Shown here one piece after another: positions 43,101-55,250 of a stretch of DNA of 64,000 bases. Source of the DNA: Nereocystis luetkeana. Lineage: Eukaryota; Sar; Phaeophyceae; Laminariales; Laminariaceae. Where the stretch lies: positions 6,535,906-6,599,905 of the forward strand of contig JARUPZ010000019.1 of assembly GCA_031213475.1 (NCBI GenBank). Direction: 5' to 3'. Every line of letters starts with the position of its first letter. Position 1 is the first letter of the stretch. The position numbers and the translations under genes were made by a program. The notes beneath the pieces are model-generated. The model had not been told where the DNA came from, did not search any database, and worked only from the letters and a program-made list of their open reading frames with translations.

Positions 43101-44190
43101 TGAGCACGGTCTCTCCCAGGGATTGGGTTGATTTATATCAACCGGTAACAATTATGAAGGGTTCTGTGACATACATACGCATAGCAGAGTCATGTCGACG
43201 CGGCATACTTACGCCTAGCAGTGTCATGTCGACGCGCGCGTATTGTCATAACCTTGAGGTTCGACATCCGGGCTTTGTTTTTCTGTACTCGTACTCGACC
43301 AGAGGGTTGTCCGTGTCTGTCTTGCTGGTTTTCAAGGATGTGATCAGGGAGAGCGGTGGTTGCTCCGCTTTTTGTCGGCCTCGATGTCTTACCTCTCGTG
43401 TGTTCCACGCTGCAGCCCACGGTTCTGTTTGTCGAGCACATGTATATACTACTGTAGACAATGAATACAGCCGCCCCCCCCTCCCCGGTGGCCACAGGCG
43501 GCCAAACAGGAAGGGGATAAGATCAGCAAAAAGTTTCTACCTGGTATGTAATTTATGGAAATAACGTAGTGAGCGCCCAATTGTTGGAGGTGTCTCTATT
43601 AGGAGTAGGAACGGTGCTCCGTCTCGAAAGGAATGCGTGGTCAATGGTCAAATGACTAAGGCAAGCAACAAATGAGTACCCCCCCCCTCCCCCCCCCCCC
43701 CCCCCCCCCGACCTCCGACCACCTCGTATTCACAGACATTTTTTTTTTGTTTGTAGTCCCACCTAAACTCTCCGAATATTGTAAGGGCCGTTTTTTGTTA
43801 AATAATAGTATAAAAAAGGTCGTTATGTTGCGGAACAGAGTGGTACGTACTTGGTATGATATCTAACATTATCGAATCAATCTCACGCCAGCTCGGCCCA
43901 CCTCCCCTCACATCTTCCTTCCTTCCTCCCTCCCTCCCTCCCTCCCTCCCTCCCTCCCTCCCTCCCTCCCTCCCTCCCTCCCTCCCTCCCTCCCTCCCTC
44001 CCTCCCTCCCTCCCTCCCTCCCCCCCTCCCTCCCTCCCTCCCTGTTGACTTCTGGCAGGATTGCGCCAAGTGCGTGTTCATGTTGGATTTGACGGGGCGG
44101 CAGCTCCAGGTCAAAAAGGGCCGCAAGGTGTTGAAGGAGTTCAATGTGGCGGAGGACGCGCTGCTCAGCGCGGCGATCAAGATTCCCTGA
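26147..44190 (+). CDS. FYVE zinc finger - C2 domain - membrane helix - lectin-like protein, about 10 exons
   Basis: Exons (phase-consistent): 26147-26347, 31886-31972, 33513-33701, 34476-34492 (tentative), 35261-35378, 38131-38274, 38695-38856, 39369-39531, 41141-41232, 44059-44190; about 434 residues. Residues 13-96 form a FYVE finger: WVQD, CPLC, HCRYCG, FCTDC, CRTC, all eight zinc ligands, but GRTHCR replaces the usual RRHHCR, so phosphatidylinositol-3-phosphate binding may be weak. A glycine run follows in exon 3. Residues about 148-270 form a C2 domain (FTIVIDKAK, ITDPVCLLTVG, PVWDQCFDFP, GKTLIGEGSI); loop acids are partly replaced, so calcium binding is doubtful. Residues 309-327 (WLLYVVLLLASVLYRFVL) are a likely membrane helix. 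The C-terminus (LQKDGNLVLREG, PLWESGR) resembles a bulb-lectin repeat. Inferred role: a membrane-anchored endosomal lipid-binding protein. Confidence 0.8.
26985..27172. repeat. tandem duplication with two 7-bp insertions in the second unit
   Basis: Unit 1 is 27011-27084 (74 bp) and unit 2 is 27085-27172 (88 bp). They match except that unit 2 has TACCAGGTA at 27118-27126 and 27143-27151 where unit 1 has a plain TA. The 14-bp difference is exactly two 7-bp additions. Lies in intron 1 of the FYVE-C2 gene. Confidence 0.9.
27424..27784 (+). mobile_element. tRNA-derived SINE (family S), full copy 1
   Basis: The head of about 83 bp is tRNA-like: GGTCGCCCCGGTGGTTCAAG at the 5' end with an A-box-like word, and CTGGGTTCGAGCCCCAG as a perfect T-arm and B box. 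Then comes an A-rich joint (AAAAATAAAAATAAAAAA), a body with GTGACCCCGGATCTGAGTTA, and an A-rich tail. It is about 95 percent identical to 56100-56445, so both are young. Lies in intron 1. Confidence 0.85.
28066..28153. mobile_element. palindromic MITE family B, copy 2
   Basis: Arms GGACTGCAGTCCTGTTTTGG and the inverse with CGGGACTGCAG; ends CTAAAAGGG. Confidence 0.75.
28255..28318 (+). repeat. SINE family S, 3' fragment
   Basis: GAGCCTGCTTTTGTGACCCC then GGATCTGAGTTA, cut at the point where the Harbinger-like element begins. Confidence 0.6.
28319..29110. mobile_element. PIF/Harbinger-like non-autonomous transposon, 792 bp
   Basis: Inverted ends start GGGCGTGT and run through CCAAACAGAATCGAAAA and CGAAAAGCGAAAATC for about 45 bp each. 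The flanks are TTA at 28316-28318 and 29111-29113. GGG ends with a TTA target repeat are typical of PIF/Harbinger. No transposase or Myb-like frame is visible inside, so another copy must have supplied it. Lies in intron 1. Confidence 0.75.
29270..29360. repeat. GCAGCAGCG trinucleotide repeat
   Basis: CAG/CGG-type units of about 60 bp at 29306-29356 within the intron. Confidence 0.7.
29485..29597 (+). repeat. SINE family S, 3' fragment with G run
   Basis: GACCCCGGATCTGGGATCTG and GAGTTACC preceded by a G run of about 25. Confidence 0.5.
29621..29715. mobile_element. palindromic MITE family B, copy 3
   Basis: Complete copy: AACCCTTTTACGACTGCAG ... CTAAAAGGGTT, 95 bp, arms nearly perfect. Confidence 0.8.
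29840..29925. repeat. long hairpin with 31-bp arms
   Basis: Left arm 29840-29870 and right arm 29895-29925 match at all but two or so positions (GATCCGATCCACGCATCCCG and its inverse) around a loop of about 24 nt containing an A run. Size and shape resemble a small-RNA precursor; a short foldback element is the alternative. Confidence 0.75.
30287..30382. mobile_element. palindromic MITE family A, copy 6
   Basis: TTGCGGGGGACC ... GGTCCCCCGTAA with TA on the right flank; arms diverged. Confidence 0.75.
30606..31133. repeat. dispersed repeat D, copy 2, split by MITE-A
   Basis: Same order of words as 13127-13555, interrupted by the MITE at 30693-30797 and by a T/G homopolymer block (30985-31018). 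Confidence 0.6.
30693..30797. mobile_element. palindromic MITE family A, copy 7, nested in repeat D
   Basis: GTTAACAGGACC sub-type in both arms; TA on both flanks; 105 bp. Confidence 0.85.
31152..31353. mobile_element. palindromic MITE family B, copy 4, split by MITE-A
   Basis: Left half 31152-31208 and right half 31314-31353 form one family B element around the family A copy at 31209-31313. Confidence 0.8.
31209..31313. mobile_element. palindromic MITE family A, copy 8, nested in MITE-B
   Basis: 105 bp, inserted in the loop of a family B element; shows that family A was active after B. Confidence 0.85.
31413..31503. mobile_element. palindromic MITE family B, copy 5
   Basis: CTCTTTTAGTACCGCAGTCTC ... 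ACGGGACTGCAGTGCTAAGGG. Confidence 0.7.
31676..31800 (+). mobile_element. C-tailed SINE, 5'-truncated
   Basis: AACCCGACATGCTCCGTCCC ... ATCGAGTAC and a C run of about 20. It ends 86 bp before exon 2 of the FYVE-C2 gene, so its tail may serve as pyrimidine tract for that acceptor. Confidence 0.75.
33044..33165 (+). mobile_element. C-tailed SINE, 5'-truncated
   Basis: GGTCGGTGAAAACCCGACG through GAGTAC and a short C tail, in intron 2. Confidence 0.7.
33298..33462 (+). mobile_element. SINE 3' fragment joined to LINE 3' fragment
   Basis: 33298-33366 is a SINE 3' end with C tail. Immediately after comes the LINE 3' end (GCTCCGTCTCGAAAGGGATG, GTGGTCAATGG) with its own C run of 17. They lie just before exon 3. 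Confidence 0.7.
33825..34135 (+). repeat. GATCTAG-rich dispersed repeat E, copy 3
   Basis: ATCATCTACAGATCATTCCC ... ACAACGGCAGCTGAGGAACTA ... GAGGTGTC, matching the 20585 copy in order. Confidence 0.6.
34150..34192. repeat. GTT trinucleotide repeat
   Basis: About 14 units in intron 3. Confidence 0.8.
34476..34492 (+). other. proposed 17-nt exon of the FYVE-C2 gene
   Basis: Flanked by CAG and GTGCCT. Exon 3 ends in phase 0 and exon 5 needs two bases carried in; 17 nt supply five codons (RKHVY) plus AG, completed by the G of exon 5 to Arg. The joined C2 sequence then has the normal 12-residue spacing between the first strand (IVIDKAK) and ITDP. Other small exons between 33702 and 35260 are possible. 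Confidence 0.4.
35080..35132. repeat. CGGAC pentanucleotide repeat
   Basis: About ten units of CGGAC (two read CGTAC) in the intron before the C2 exon, within a T-rich tract of more than 400 bp. Confidence 0.8.
35684..35770. mobile_element. palindromic MITE family B, copy 6
   Basis: CAGTCCCGTTTTGGGGAC ... GGGGCTGCAGTTTCCCC, directly next to the family A copy at 35774. Confidence 0.65.
35774..35893. mobile_element. palindromic MITE family A, copy 9, with 7-bp insertions
   Basis: GTAAATAGGACC sub-type. It is 120 bp instead of 105: TACCAGGTA (35836-35844) and a decayed TGCTGGTA near 35788 sit where sisters have TA. Confidence 0.8.
35900..36030. repeat. tandem duplication of about 66 bp
   Basis: Two units sharing TATGTATTTTGTGCGTACGT, ACGTCGGGG and AGTGTCTCTCGG. 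Confidence 0.85.
36804..36883 (-). mobile_element. C-tailed SINE, 3' fragment
   Basis: Minus-strand 3' end and tail, abutting the C tail of the LINE copy at 36884. Confidence 0.65.
36884..37400 (-). mobile_element. LINE 3' end with C tail, second copy
   Basis: Parallel to 4326-5130. The minus-strand translation contains CPCGKAIES and YKEERDVLEEEM, the zinc-knuckle tail of a LINE reverse transcriptase. Unlike its sister it has TACCAGGTA at 37113-37121 where the other copy has TA. Lies in intron 5 of the FYVE-C2 gene, antisense to it. Confidence 0.7.
37504..37590 (+). mobile_element. LINE 3' end fragment
   Basis: CTCCGTCTCGGAAGGGATGC, GTGGTCAATGG, AAATGAGTACGACCCC; followed directly by a SINE. 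Confidence 0.6.
37591..37847 (+). mobile_element. C-tailed SINE, long copy
   Basis: From GGGGCTGTCATCCATGTGCA through CTCACCCTTCATGCGACTCG to a C run of about 22 (37825-37847). Confidence 0.75.
37862..38012 (+). mobile_element. C-tailed SINE, head-to-tail second copy
   Basis: Starts 15 bp after the previous copy's tail: ACCTCACGGCGCTTGG ... GGCCATGCATGGCATGAGTA. Confidence 0.7.
38990..39300. repeat. GGT/GTT and CCCTCCCT/GACGT repeats in intron 7
   Basis: 38960-39100 is GGT/GTT-rich; 39195-39295 repeats a unit of CCCTCC blocks and CTGACGT about six times. The poly-His and poly-Gly frames read across it are artefacts. Confidence 0.75.
40080..40400. repeat. imperfect long inverted repeat in intron 8
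   Basis: GGACCCTCAAACTTCG and CGCACACATCTTCC on the left, and GAAGGTGTGTGCGAAG with CGAAGTTTCAGGGTC on the right. Possibly an old foldback element. Confidence 0.5.
41281..41387. mobile_element. palindromic MITE family A, copy 10
   Basis: TTACACGGGGGTTC ... GGTCCCCCGTAA, TA on both sides, 49 bp after exon 9 of the FYVE-C2 gene. Confidence 0.85.
41678..41771. mobile_element. palindromic MITE family B, copy 7
   Basis: AACCCTTTTAGGACGGGAG ... GACTGCAGTTCTAAAAGGG. Confidence 0.75.
41921..42138. mobile_element. palindromic MITE family A, copy 11, outer element of a nested pair
   Basis: Split by a second family A copy (41990-42094). Its right arm carries TACCAGGTA at 42118-42126 in place of TA. 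TA flanks on both sides. Confidence 0.85.
41990..42094. mobile_element. palindromic MITE family A, copy 12, inner element
   Basis: 105 bp inserted into the loop of copy 11 at a TA, so family A elements jumped at two or more different times. Confidence 0.85.
42383..42510 (+). mobile_element. C-tailed SINE, 5'-truncated
   Basis: CTGGTTGGTGAAAACCC ... CTATCGAGTACA and a C run of 10. Preceded by another C run at 42360, again a head-to-tail arrangement. Confidence 0.7.
42785..43010. repeat. 25-bp minisatellite
   Basis: About nine units close to GGTCAGTCAAGGGAGTCTTG plus GTGGC, with the fourth base of AGGGAG and the GTGGC part varying. Lies in intron 9. Confidence 0.9.
43561..43711 (+). mobile_element. 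LINE 3' end with C tail
   Basis: AACGTAGTGAGCGCCCAATT, GTTGGAGGTGTCTC, GGTCAATGGTCAAATGAC, GAGTAC and a C-rich tail of about 30; same strand as the host gene. Confidence 0.7.
43915..44045. repeat. CCCT microsatellite in front of the last exon
   Basis: About 130 bp of CCCT/CCTT, ending 13 bp before the acceptor TGGCAG at 44058. It doubles as an extreme pyrimidine tract for exon 10. Confidence 0.85.
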
Positions 44191-44249
44191 TGGGAGGGGG
44201 GAGGGGTGGGCGGGACGGTCCGCTGATGATGCGAGCGCGGTCTCTCATT

Positions 44250-44630
44250 TTGTTTTGCCTGACGGATTGTGGGACGGCTGCTGCTTTGCCTGACGACTGC
44301 TGCTCGTCTGATGTATGCTTTGCCTGACGGCTGAAGGCTCGTCTGATACGCGCTTTGCCTTCTCTGGTGAGCCCGTTGTCTGACGGGACGGTTACGTTGC
44401 TTGACGGCTACTTGCTTGACGGCTTGCCAGATATGGCTACGTGTTTTATGGCTTGCCAGAGAGGGCTAATGTTCCTGATGTCTTCTTGCGTGACCGTTTG
44501 CCAGAGACGGCTACTTTTCCTGACGGCTTCTTGCCTGACGCCTGCTTGTCTGACGGCTTCTTGCCTGACGGCTACTTGCCTGTCGAAACTTGCCTGAAGG
44601 CTTGTTTGACGGCTTGCCTGACGGGTCAGT
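44250..44630. repeat. degenerate CTTGCCTGACGGCT minisatellite
   Basis: About 20 irregular units built on TTGCCTGACGGCT follow the stop codon at 44190, so they may be part of the 3' UTR of the FYVE-C2 gene or lie just beyond it. Confidence 0.75.
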
Positions 44631-44911
44631 ACGGATGAATCGGGGGAACGAACCGGAAGCGGAGGGAATTCAGATCGGCATGGCGTCGTGGGGTGTGGGG
44701 ATTAGAGACGGGGCGCGTGAAGCAGGAGATGAGGACAACAAGGGAGTGTGTGTGTGTTTTTTTTTCTGCGAGCGAAAGTTGAAGCCTTTTTGCTGCAATG
44801 GCGGCCTTAGGCCTTTTTTGTTGTTTTACGGCGGAATCGAAAGAAGGGGGGGGGTATGGTATATCCTGTTGCGACAACGAGGATGGCCGGTGTCTGCATC
44901 GGGCAAGCACG

Positions 44912-44946
<35 letters not shown>

Positions 44947-45189
44947 CGGGCTTTGCGCTTTCTATGACGGCATGATGGCCGCCGGTGGGGGGGGGGGGGT
45001 GCCGGGTATAGTAGTACGTGGTCAGAATCATATAAGGTTTGCAAAATTGGGGAGATCACACCTGGTATGGTCTTCGGGTCCATCCTGGGGTTCTGATTAC
45101 TAGGATTCCCCCGAAATAGAGGCGGCTTCCCCGGAGATCGTCGTTGGCGGCGCGCGGCGGGACGGAGGGGTGAGGGCGAGGGAGAGGGC

Positions 45190-45401
45190 AGGGGGGGGGG
45201 GGGGGGGGGTGTACTCGATAGTAGAGATGTACTCGATCTCATGCATGGCCGTAGTCGTATGACCATAGACCCTCGCATCCCTACAATGCCGGGACGGAGC
45301 AGCGTCGAGTTTTCACCGACCAGGCAGACATTGCTTGCACCAAGCGCGAAGCGCCGTGAGGTGTCTGGCGAGTCGCATGAAGGGTGAGCTGCATCCTGGG
45401 G
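45190..45401 (-). mobile_element. C-tailed SINE, long copy
   Basis: Minus strand: GATGCAGCTCACCCTTCATG through GACTACGGCCATGCATGA to a C run of about 19 (45190-45209). Confidence 0.75.
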
Positions 45402-45899
45402 GGGGCGGGGTTTGACTACGTAGGCGGTTGGCGTTTGGTTTTGTACATGGAGAGGGGAAAAATGCCTCTGGTAACAAGTTACGAAACTACACTAGTGATC
45501 TGTCGTTTTATTTGTTGTTGTTGTTGTTTGTTGTTGGCTTGGCTTTGCGTCCCCTTTTTTTTCCTTTTTTTTTTTTTTTTCGGTTGTTCTCTTGTATTTT
45601 TATTTTATTCTGGTGTCTCGTAGACGTGCCCCCACATTATTCCGGTTATACCAAAAAAGCATGGGAGGAGGAGAAGGGACTCATTTGATCGGTTGGATGA
45701 AGAAATGGCCGTTACGCCACCCATGGTCAAGGGTTTCTTTCCTCCGGCGTCGCTCTTTGATGGGCGTTGTGACGGAATCCTTTTTCTTTTCTTTTTTTTC
45801 GGTTCGTCTTTTTTTTTTCGCTTATGTTCGTAGACTCACCCCGCAGTTTCCCGGTTAGGCCAAAATAGCGGTAGAATGGGGCTAGTTGATTCACACGGC

Positions 45900-46170
45900 G
45901 GACAGATCGATCATCGACTTCCGCTCCATGATCTACAGTAGATTTTTTCTCGGTAGATAGATTCCCGATCTGTGCGTTCTAGCGCGTGCTGTTGCCGCGG
46001 GGGAGCCGTCTAATCCGCATGATCTGGACGACAGGTTTGTTTGCCTGACTGGATCTGTGCTACACATATCCTGCGCAACATATCGTAACGGCGGCAGGTG
46101 AGGAGCTACAGTAGACGATCTACAGATGAGAGATCATAATGTGGCAGACGTGTGGACCGTTTTTTGCTGG
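45900..46170 (+). repeat. GATCTAG-rich dispersed repeat E, copy 4
   Basis: GATCATCGACTTCCGC ... TCGTAACGGCGGCAG ... CAGACGTGTGGACC. Confidence 0.55.
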
Positions 46171-46354
46171 GGTTTGAACAAGGGATTGCTGCGTCGCCCC
46201 ATGGCCAGGCTTCGTACCATCGTCTTTTCGATGGGCGCTTTTGACGGGAGTCGCTCGAGTGAGAGAGCGTGGGTACGTGCGTACCGCGTTTCGGTTGAAA
46301 GCTTCTCGTTCAACTTTTTCAATACGTCCGACAGATCAGACAGATCCCTCGGCT

Positions 46355-46610
46355 CATGATCTAGATGTTCCGCAGGGGAGGGTACAGATCCCTGATTTAT
46401 ACGAACTTTCACGGTCTCTATGTAGATCACAATGCTTGCCGGTTGCGACGTGTATGGTAGAGGCCCTTTTCTTACGCGCGTGTTTTTTTTCGGGCGGGAG
46501 GGAGCTGTGTGATGCGACTATTCCACGGCATCTCGTAAACAGGAAATGTATAGAATCTACTACTGTAGATGATCTAGATCGTGATCTGATCTGTCGGATG
46601 TTGTAGACTT
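46355..46610 (+). repeat. GATCTAG-rich dispersed repeat E, copy 5, diverged
   Basis: CATGATCTAGATGTTCCG, TTGCCGGTTGCGACG, GATGATCTAGATCGTGATC; keeps the family order but has extra sequence. Confidence 0.45.
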
Positions 46611-48200
46611 TTTTGCCTTCGTCGCCGAAGACCCAGCAAGCAGGCTTGACGCAACCATAGATATGTGGAGGCGATGATTATGTTTTTCGGGGCTTGTGGC
46701 CAAGGACGATCACGAGTCTCACACGGAGATTGCCTGGGTGTGTGTGTATCGAATGAGCGGGAATAAAGGGAATGCTTGCGCTGACCTGTACTACAAGCCT
46801 CCCGGCTCCCGACCTTGCGCTTCCGCTTGGCTCCGGGATAGAGAAAGAGGGCGAGAGGCGGGGGATAGGGGTGGGCGGCTTGGTTGTGTTATGTTTTTTT
46901 CTTTTCTCTTTGCGCGTCAGACAATGGCTAGGGTAAAAAATAGTTTGTAGACCTCGATGTAACGAGTACTTCCTATAGTATTCTTGCTTGCAAACGCGCC
47001 GCACGGTATTGCCCCGCATCGCACTTTATTACAACGCATCACACTGTATTGTGCCGCATTTCCCCGCATTGCACCGCTCCCTATCGCACCGCATTGCTCT
47101 GAACCGGGTGGGGGGGGGATGATAGACGGGAAAGAACATGAGAGCTGACTCTTGTTGGGCCCGCTTCCTGCCACAAATCCGGGTTCGTCAACCACGCCGT
47201 TCATGCAAAAGGTGTCGGTCGGTGCGTGGGGGGGGAATGTCAAGGACGAAGTGGTCACGCGGAAAGTGAAAATCGCTCGTGTTTTTTTTTCCCGTCTTTG
47301 CCGGTTCCATCGACTCCTTTTTTCTTTTTTTTGTTTGTTGTATGTTGGTCTCAACAATGCGGCGCGGGCTTGTAGTCTGGTCTATGACCCCCCCCCCCCC
47401 CCCCCTCCCCCCCCGCCCGCCCGCCCGTGGTAGACGTCAGTGTGTGTGTCTTCTCTTCTTTTTTTTTCAGGTGCGAAGGTGTTGGCCTTTTCCGCATACA
47501 TGGTATTATAGGTGGCGATCACCAGGTTTTGCCGCGGTTAGGTGGCGCCTCCTTTTTGTGGAAACCCGCTCGCCTTGCCCCCCCTCGGGACAGGTAGATG
47601 GATGCTTCCAGCTTCCCCCTCGGGCGGTGCGCCGGGTGTTGTGGTAGTGTAGTTGGTGGAAGGGGCTACTTCACCTCGTACCAGTAGCATAGTACTACTG
47701 TTCACACGCATCCTCGGACGACATTTAAAGCTGAATTTTTCGACAATGAATCGCGGAAAAAAACGGTGCCGAAAACGCCTCCGAGCGAGACTCGTCTTTC
47801 TTTCGAAGCTCTCCGCGGCGGTATCGTTTTCTCAAAAGCCGCCATATCGCCTTTTTCGTAGTCTGCGCCGCGCCGCCCCCTCTGTTTCTCACGGAGAAAA
47901 TCAGCTCGGAAAAAATCATCCCCGAGGGTGTGGTGTTTTTGTTCCCCTTTTTGCGTGTCTGTATGGTGTACCCTTGTAGGTGTGTTGTCGCTACAGGCGG
48001 AAGGGGTACTTCATTCTCACCACGTACTATTTTGAAGTGTAGTTTAGTGAAACGGCGGCGTTGGTCTATTATACCAGTTAGCATCGTGTTTGTCGGATGC
48101 TGTCTGGTTGTTGGGAACCTCTCCCGTTTGGTTTGATTTTGCGGTGTCGATCGGCTCCTGCGAGGCATTTTGGTTGTTGTCCGAGGGGGGGGGGGAGGGG
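46611..48200. other. no gene assigned; possible coding traces
   Basis: Short stretches at 46696-46850 and 47152-47280 (+) have protein-like composition (AKDDHESHTEIAWVCVYRM; FMQKVSVGAWGGNVKDEVV) but no splice chain or family could be established. They could be exons of an unrecognised gene or old element debris. Confidence 0.25.
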
Positions 48201-48299
48201 GGAGAGGGGGGGGCGAGTTGTTATGTAGCTGGAAAGTCTCTTTTTTTTTTGTTGCGTGGTTTGGGTTTCGGTTGTATGCGAGTGGGGTGCGCTGTGCGC

Positions 48300-48480
48300 G
48301 CGAACAGGCGAGGAGGGAGAGGGAGAGGGAGAGGGAGAAAGAGAGGGGGAAGGAGAAGGAGAGGGAAAGGGAAAGGGAGAGGGAGACAAAGAGGAGAGGA
48401 AGAGGGAAAGGGAGAGGGAGAGGGAAAGGGAGAGGGAGAGAGAGAAAGGGAGAGGGAGAGAAAGAGGGAGAGGGAGATGG
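48300..48480. repeat. GGGAGA purine microsatellite
   Basis: About 180 bp of GGGAGA/GGGAAA units; the long Arg/Glu/Gly frames here are repeat artefacts. Confidence 0.85.
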
Positions 48481-50655
48481 GGTCTATAGCTGTGCCATGT
48501 GATAGGCGTGATGAGCGCGGGGAGTGTGTGTGTGGGGGGGGGGTGATATATTATCGTTGCCGAAACGCAACATTTTTTTTCGGTTACTTATCAAGCGTAT
48601 ACTATAGAGGCGCTCGGGGTTTTGATGATCCAGCGTCAGTCGTTGTCGGTATTTTTTGGGAAACTCACCTATTTTGCGGTAGAGAAAGAGGTGAGTGGCG
48701 TCGCATTTCTTATCGTCACAGCTCCCAACAGTTTGGAGTTCTACACGGAAGGGTTCTATAGATAGATGCGTCCCGTTTCTGGACTCCCCCGATGTACGCG
48801 TACAGCAGGTTTCGTTTTTGGTTTCAAGCGCCGAGAGCAGGTGAGGGGGTGCATGCCCCCGCTTTTTGCTGTTGGTTGTCTCCGTTTCAGCGACGGCAAG
48901 TCGCCGTTCGTAGTGGGAGCCGGTGTCCGTAAGAGGGGAAAGAAGCATGCGTAAGGGGGGGAGAGGGGGGGTCCGTGAGTCGGTGGGTAGGTGGGTCCGG
49001 GTCCGCCGACTATTTGTTGACCTGCTCGCTTCGTCGACGCGAGGAGCGTAAGAGATATAAAATTGTAGAGTTTTGGATTTTTTGTTTGCATCTATTGTTT
49101 CGAATCGAACTTGAACGGCCCACCCTCTCGTGCGCGCGGCTGAATCGTCTTTCGGGAAAGCGATGGCTGCCGGGGGGTGGGGGTGGCGGCTTCCAGCAAG
49201 AGAGAGGGTCGAATCTCGTTTCGCGTCGCCGAGATTATAGTTCGGTACTATACTGTATGCTATATTTACCGCTGCTTGTGGTGGTGGTGGTAGCGTTGTA
49301 GAAGTATCGAGTCGAGTTGAAAAAAAAAAATGCAAGAAGACAGCCCAATTTCTCAGCACTGCTGCGTCACGCTACGTCACCGGGAGGGGAGCGGGAAGCG
49401 TCCTCTCTTTTGAACAAGCAACAAGTCAAACACGAAGTAGAGCGCTTGTTGGTTGTTGTGTTGAGGATTGACGCCCGTCACTAGGCAATTCTATATATAT
49501 TTTTAAAGAAGCATAACAACATCAGCCGGCGTCATGAACTCAACCGAACTGAAGGTTTTTCACCCGATCGCCCTCAATACAAAACACCCCACACCATAAA
49601 CATCCCAATTTACAGCAAGCAACTCCCTGATAAATTCCCTAGATCCACCCAGGATTTTCTACAATGGAAACCCTCTCGTATCTTGTCTGGTCGAAAACTG
49701 TCTGCCCGTCCCCCCCAATTCGAAGGCTCAGAACCTACTACGCACCTGCTTTGTCCAAGCGGCCCCTAACGGTTGACGCTCCTGCCGCGTGCAGCGGAAA
49801 TCGATAGGCGATGCACACACAAGCGTCCCGCCCCAACTTTCGGTTTCTCCAATGCCCTGTGCCTCAAGGCAGGCGACCACCCGGTACACATGTTTTTTTA
49901 CGTACAACAAATCGCTCGAGCAAAATAATCGGTACGAGAATCGTTCGTAAGGCACGCACAGATCCATCATATCACAACAAAATAAATGTGGGTGGTACCG
50001 GTACGTATTATCGGCACAGAGGCTCCTGTCGCCCCCCCGCCGCGCTGTTTCACGGCGTCATTGACGTCGCTGGCCGCCGCTTGCAAGCAACCGGGCTGAG
50101 ATTTTGTGGGTGCCGCGTACCGCTACGAGTATCGTAGCGCGGGTTTTGTCTTGAACGGCTCGCGTAGATGTTGTCGTTGGCACATCCGATCGCGGCGCCT
50201 ACTACTGCTGCTGTTTGTTGCGTATGGTGCGCCATCCGAGTGGCCTTCTAAAAAATGATGACAGTCACACCTCTCCCGAAGTTATTCGAACGGCACCCAA
50301 TTTTCAACGGTTGCTGTTCTGTTGACACGAACGGCATCCTTTTTTTTTTCAACAATTCGCCTGCTTTTTTCAACGACTAACCTTCCTCTTTCAACGGAAA
50401 AACACAACACGGCGGAATCAGCAGCAGCAGCAGCAGCATCACCCTCAGCCCCGTCGAAACACCGCCTCCCTCGCAGCAAGGGCGCTTGGCTTGGTCTCAG
50501 ATTTCCCCGAATCTCCGACGCTGTCGGAACGCTTCTTGAGCCCTTCGCGCTACCCATACATCTCGGAATTCCTTCAGCAAGAATGCGTATAACCCCCCAC
50601 CCCAGTTAATTCGACGCGTGTCATCCATACACCGAGCCGCCTCAGCAAGTGGTTC
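48481..50655. other. no gene recognised
   Basis: Interval between the purine repeat and the SINE at 50656. A minus-strand frame of 291 codons (48484-49359) shows no family signature. Nothing supports it as coding. Confidence 0.35.
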
Positions 50656-50670
50656 TTAGAAGAATGCAGT

Positions 50671-54284
<3,614 letters not shown>

Positions 54285-54912
54285 GAGCCCATCGGTGTGC
54301 ACAGGTTCGATAAACTATACTCTTCGCCGTTGAGACAGTGGTCACCAGGTATTCCGTCGCTGCTGCTATGCGTGTCGTGCCAAGCACAAATAAATAAAAG
54401 TCGAAAGTGCGACGTGGTGCAAACGCCCATCAGACTGGACGACTGCTGCACTCACATACTCGCACGTACGCACCACAGCTGAGGTACTTCTTGCTGCTGT
54501 ACACGGCAAGTAAGTATCGTTATACAGGCAGTGGGTTCAACTGATCCCCACTATACACCGATCCGCGCCCTTTTATTTTATCCCCATCGTTCCATCTACA
54601 AGATTGAATGTATAATATGTGCCTTTTACTTCTCCAGCTATTAAAACAGTTGCTCCCCCTCCCTATCGTAATAACTCACACAGATCCGGGTTTTATCTAC
54701 ACGTGGATGGATTCATTCTTCTGGCTAGCTTTGGAATGATATGCTAACGGCTGCCGGTACTTCATTAATCCGAATACGATGAAACACGCTGCGTACTTCT
54801 GTACAACAGCTCCACAATCCACATACATGCATACAAGGTATACTACTAATATAATAGTGATACTATAACCCACAAGGAGACGAGGAGGTTGTCTCATCCA
54901 GTGGTATCAATA

Positions 54913-55017
54913 TTACGGGGGGCCATAGTTAACAGGACCTATGGTAAATATAAAAACATATATGTTTAACCATTTTTACCAACAATATTTGGTCCTGTTA
55001 ACTATGGCCCCCCGTAA
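54913..55017. mobile_element. palindromic MITE family A, copy 13
   Basis: TA flanks. Both arms carry GCCATAGTTAACAGGACC instead of ACCATAG...; the same unusual base is present in mirror position in each arm. Confidence 0.9.
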
Positions 55018-55159
55018 TAGTACAGGAATATATAGCTTGGATCGCAGGCGCTTATTGTTCTGGGGCTGAGATGGTCCCTGTTGAGTACAACGCGGGGCGT
55101 GGAAGAACGCGGTGCAGGGCGGGCCTCGCACGCGCACAACCGCAGAGGCCCGTCGACGC

Positions 55160-55250
55160 ACCATCATGCGGACATGCGGACATGCGGACATGCGGACATG
55201 CGGACATGCGGACAACAGCGGATAACGGATAACGGATAACGGACAACGGG
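55160..55250. repeat. CATGCGGA and CGGATAA minisatellites
   Basis: Five units of CATGCGGA followed by four of CGGATAA, about 200 bp upstream of the EF1B start. Confidence 0.85.

Noticed and set aside
43856-44092. Ser/Leu/Pro repeat protein
   Set aside because: CCCT microsatellite directly before a splice acceptor.
48090-48761. Arg/Gly/Glu-rich plus-strand protein
   Set aside because: Mostly the GGGAGA microsatellite; no family signal outside it.
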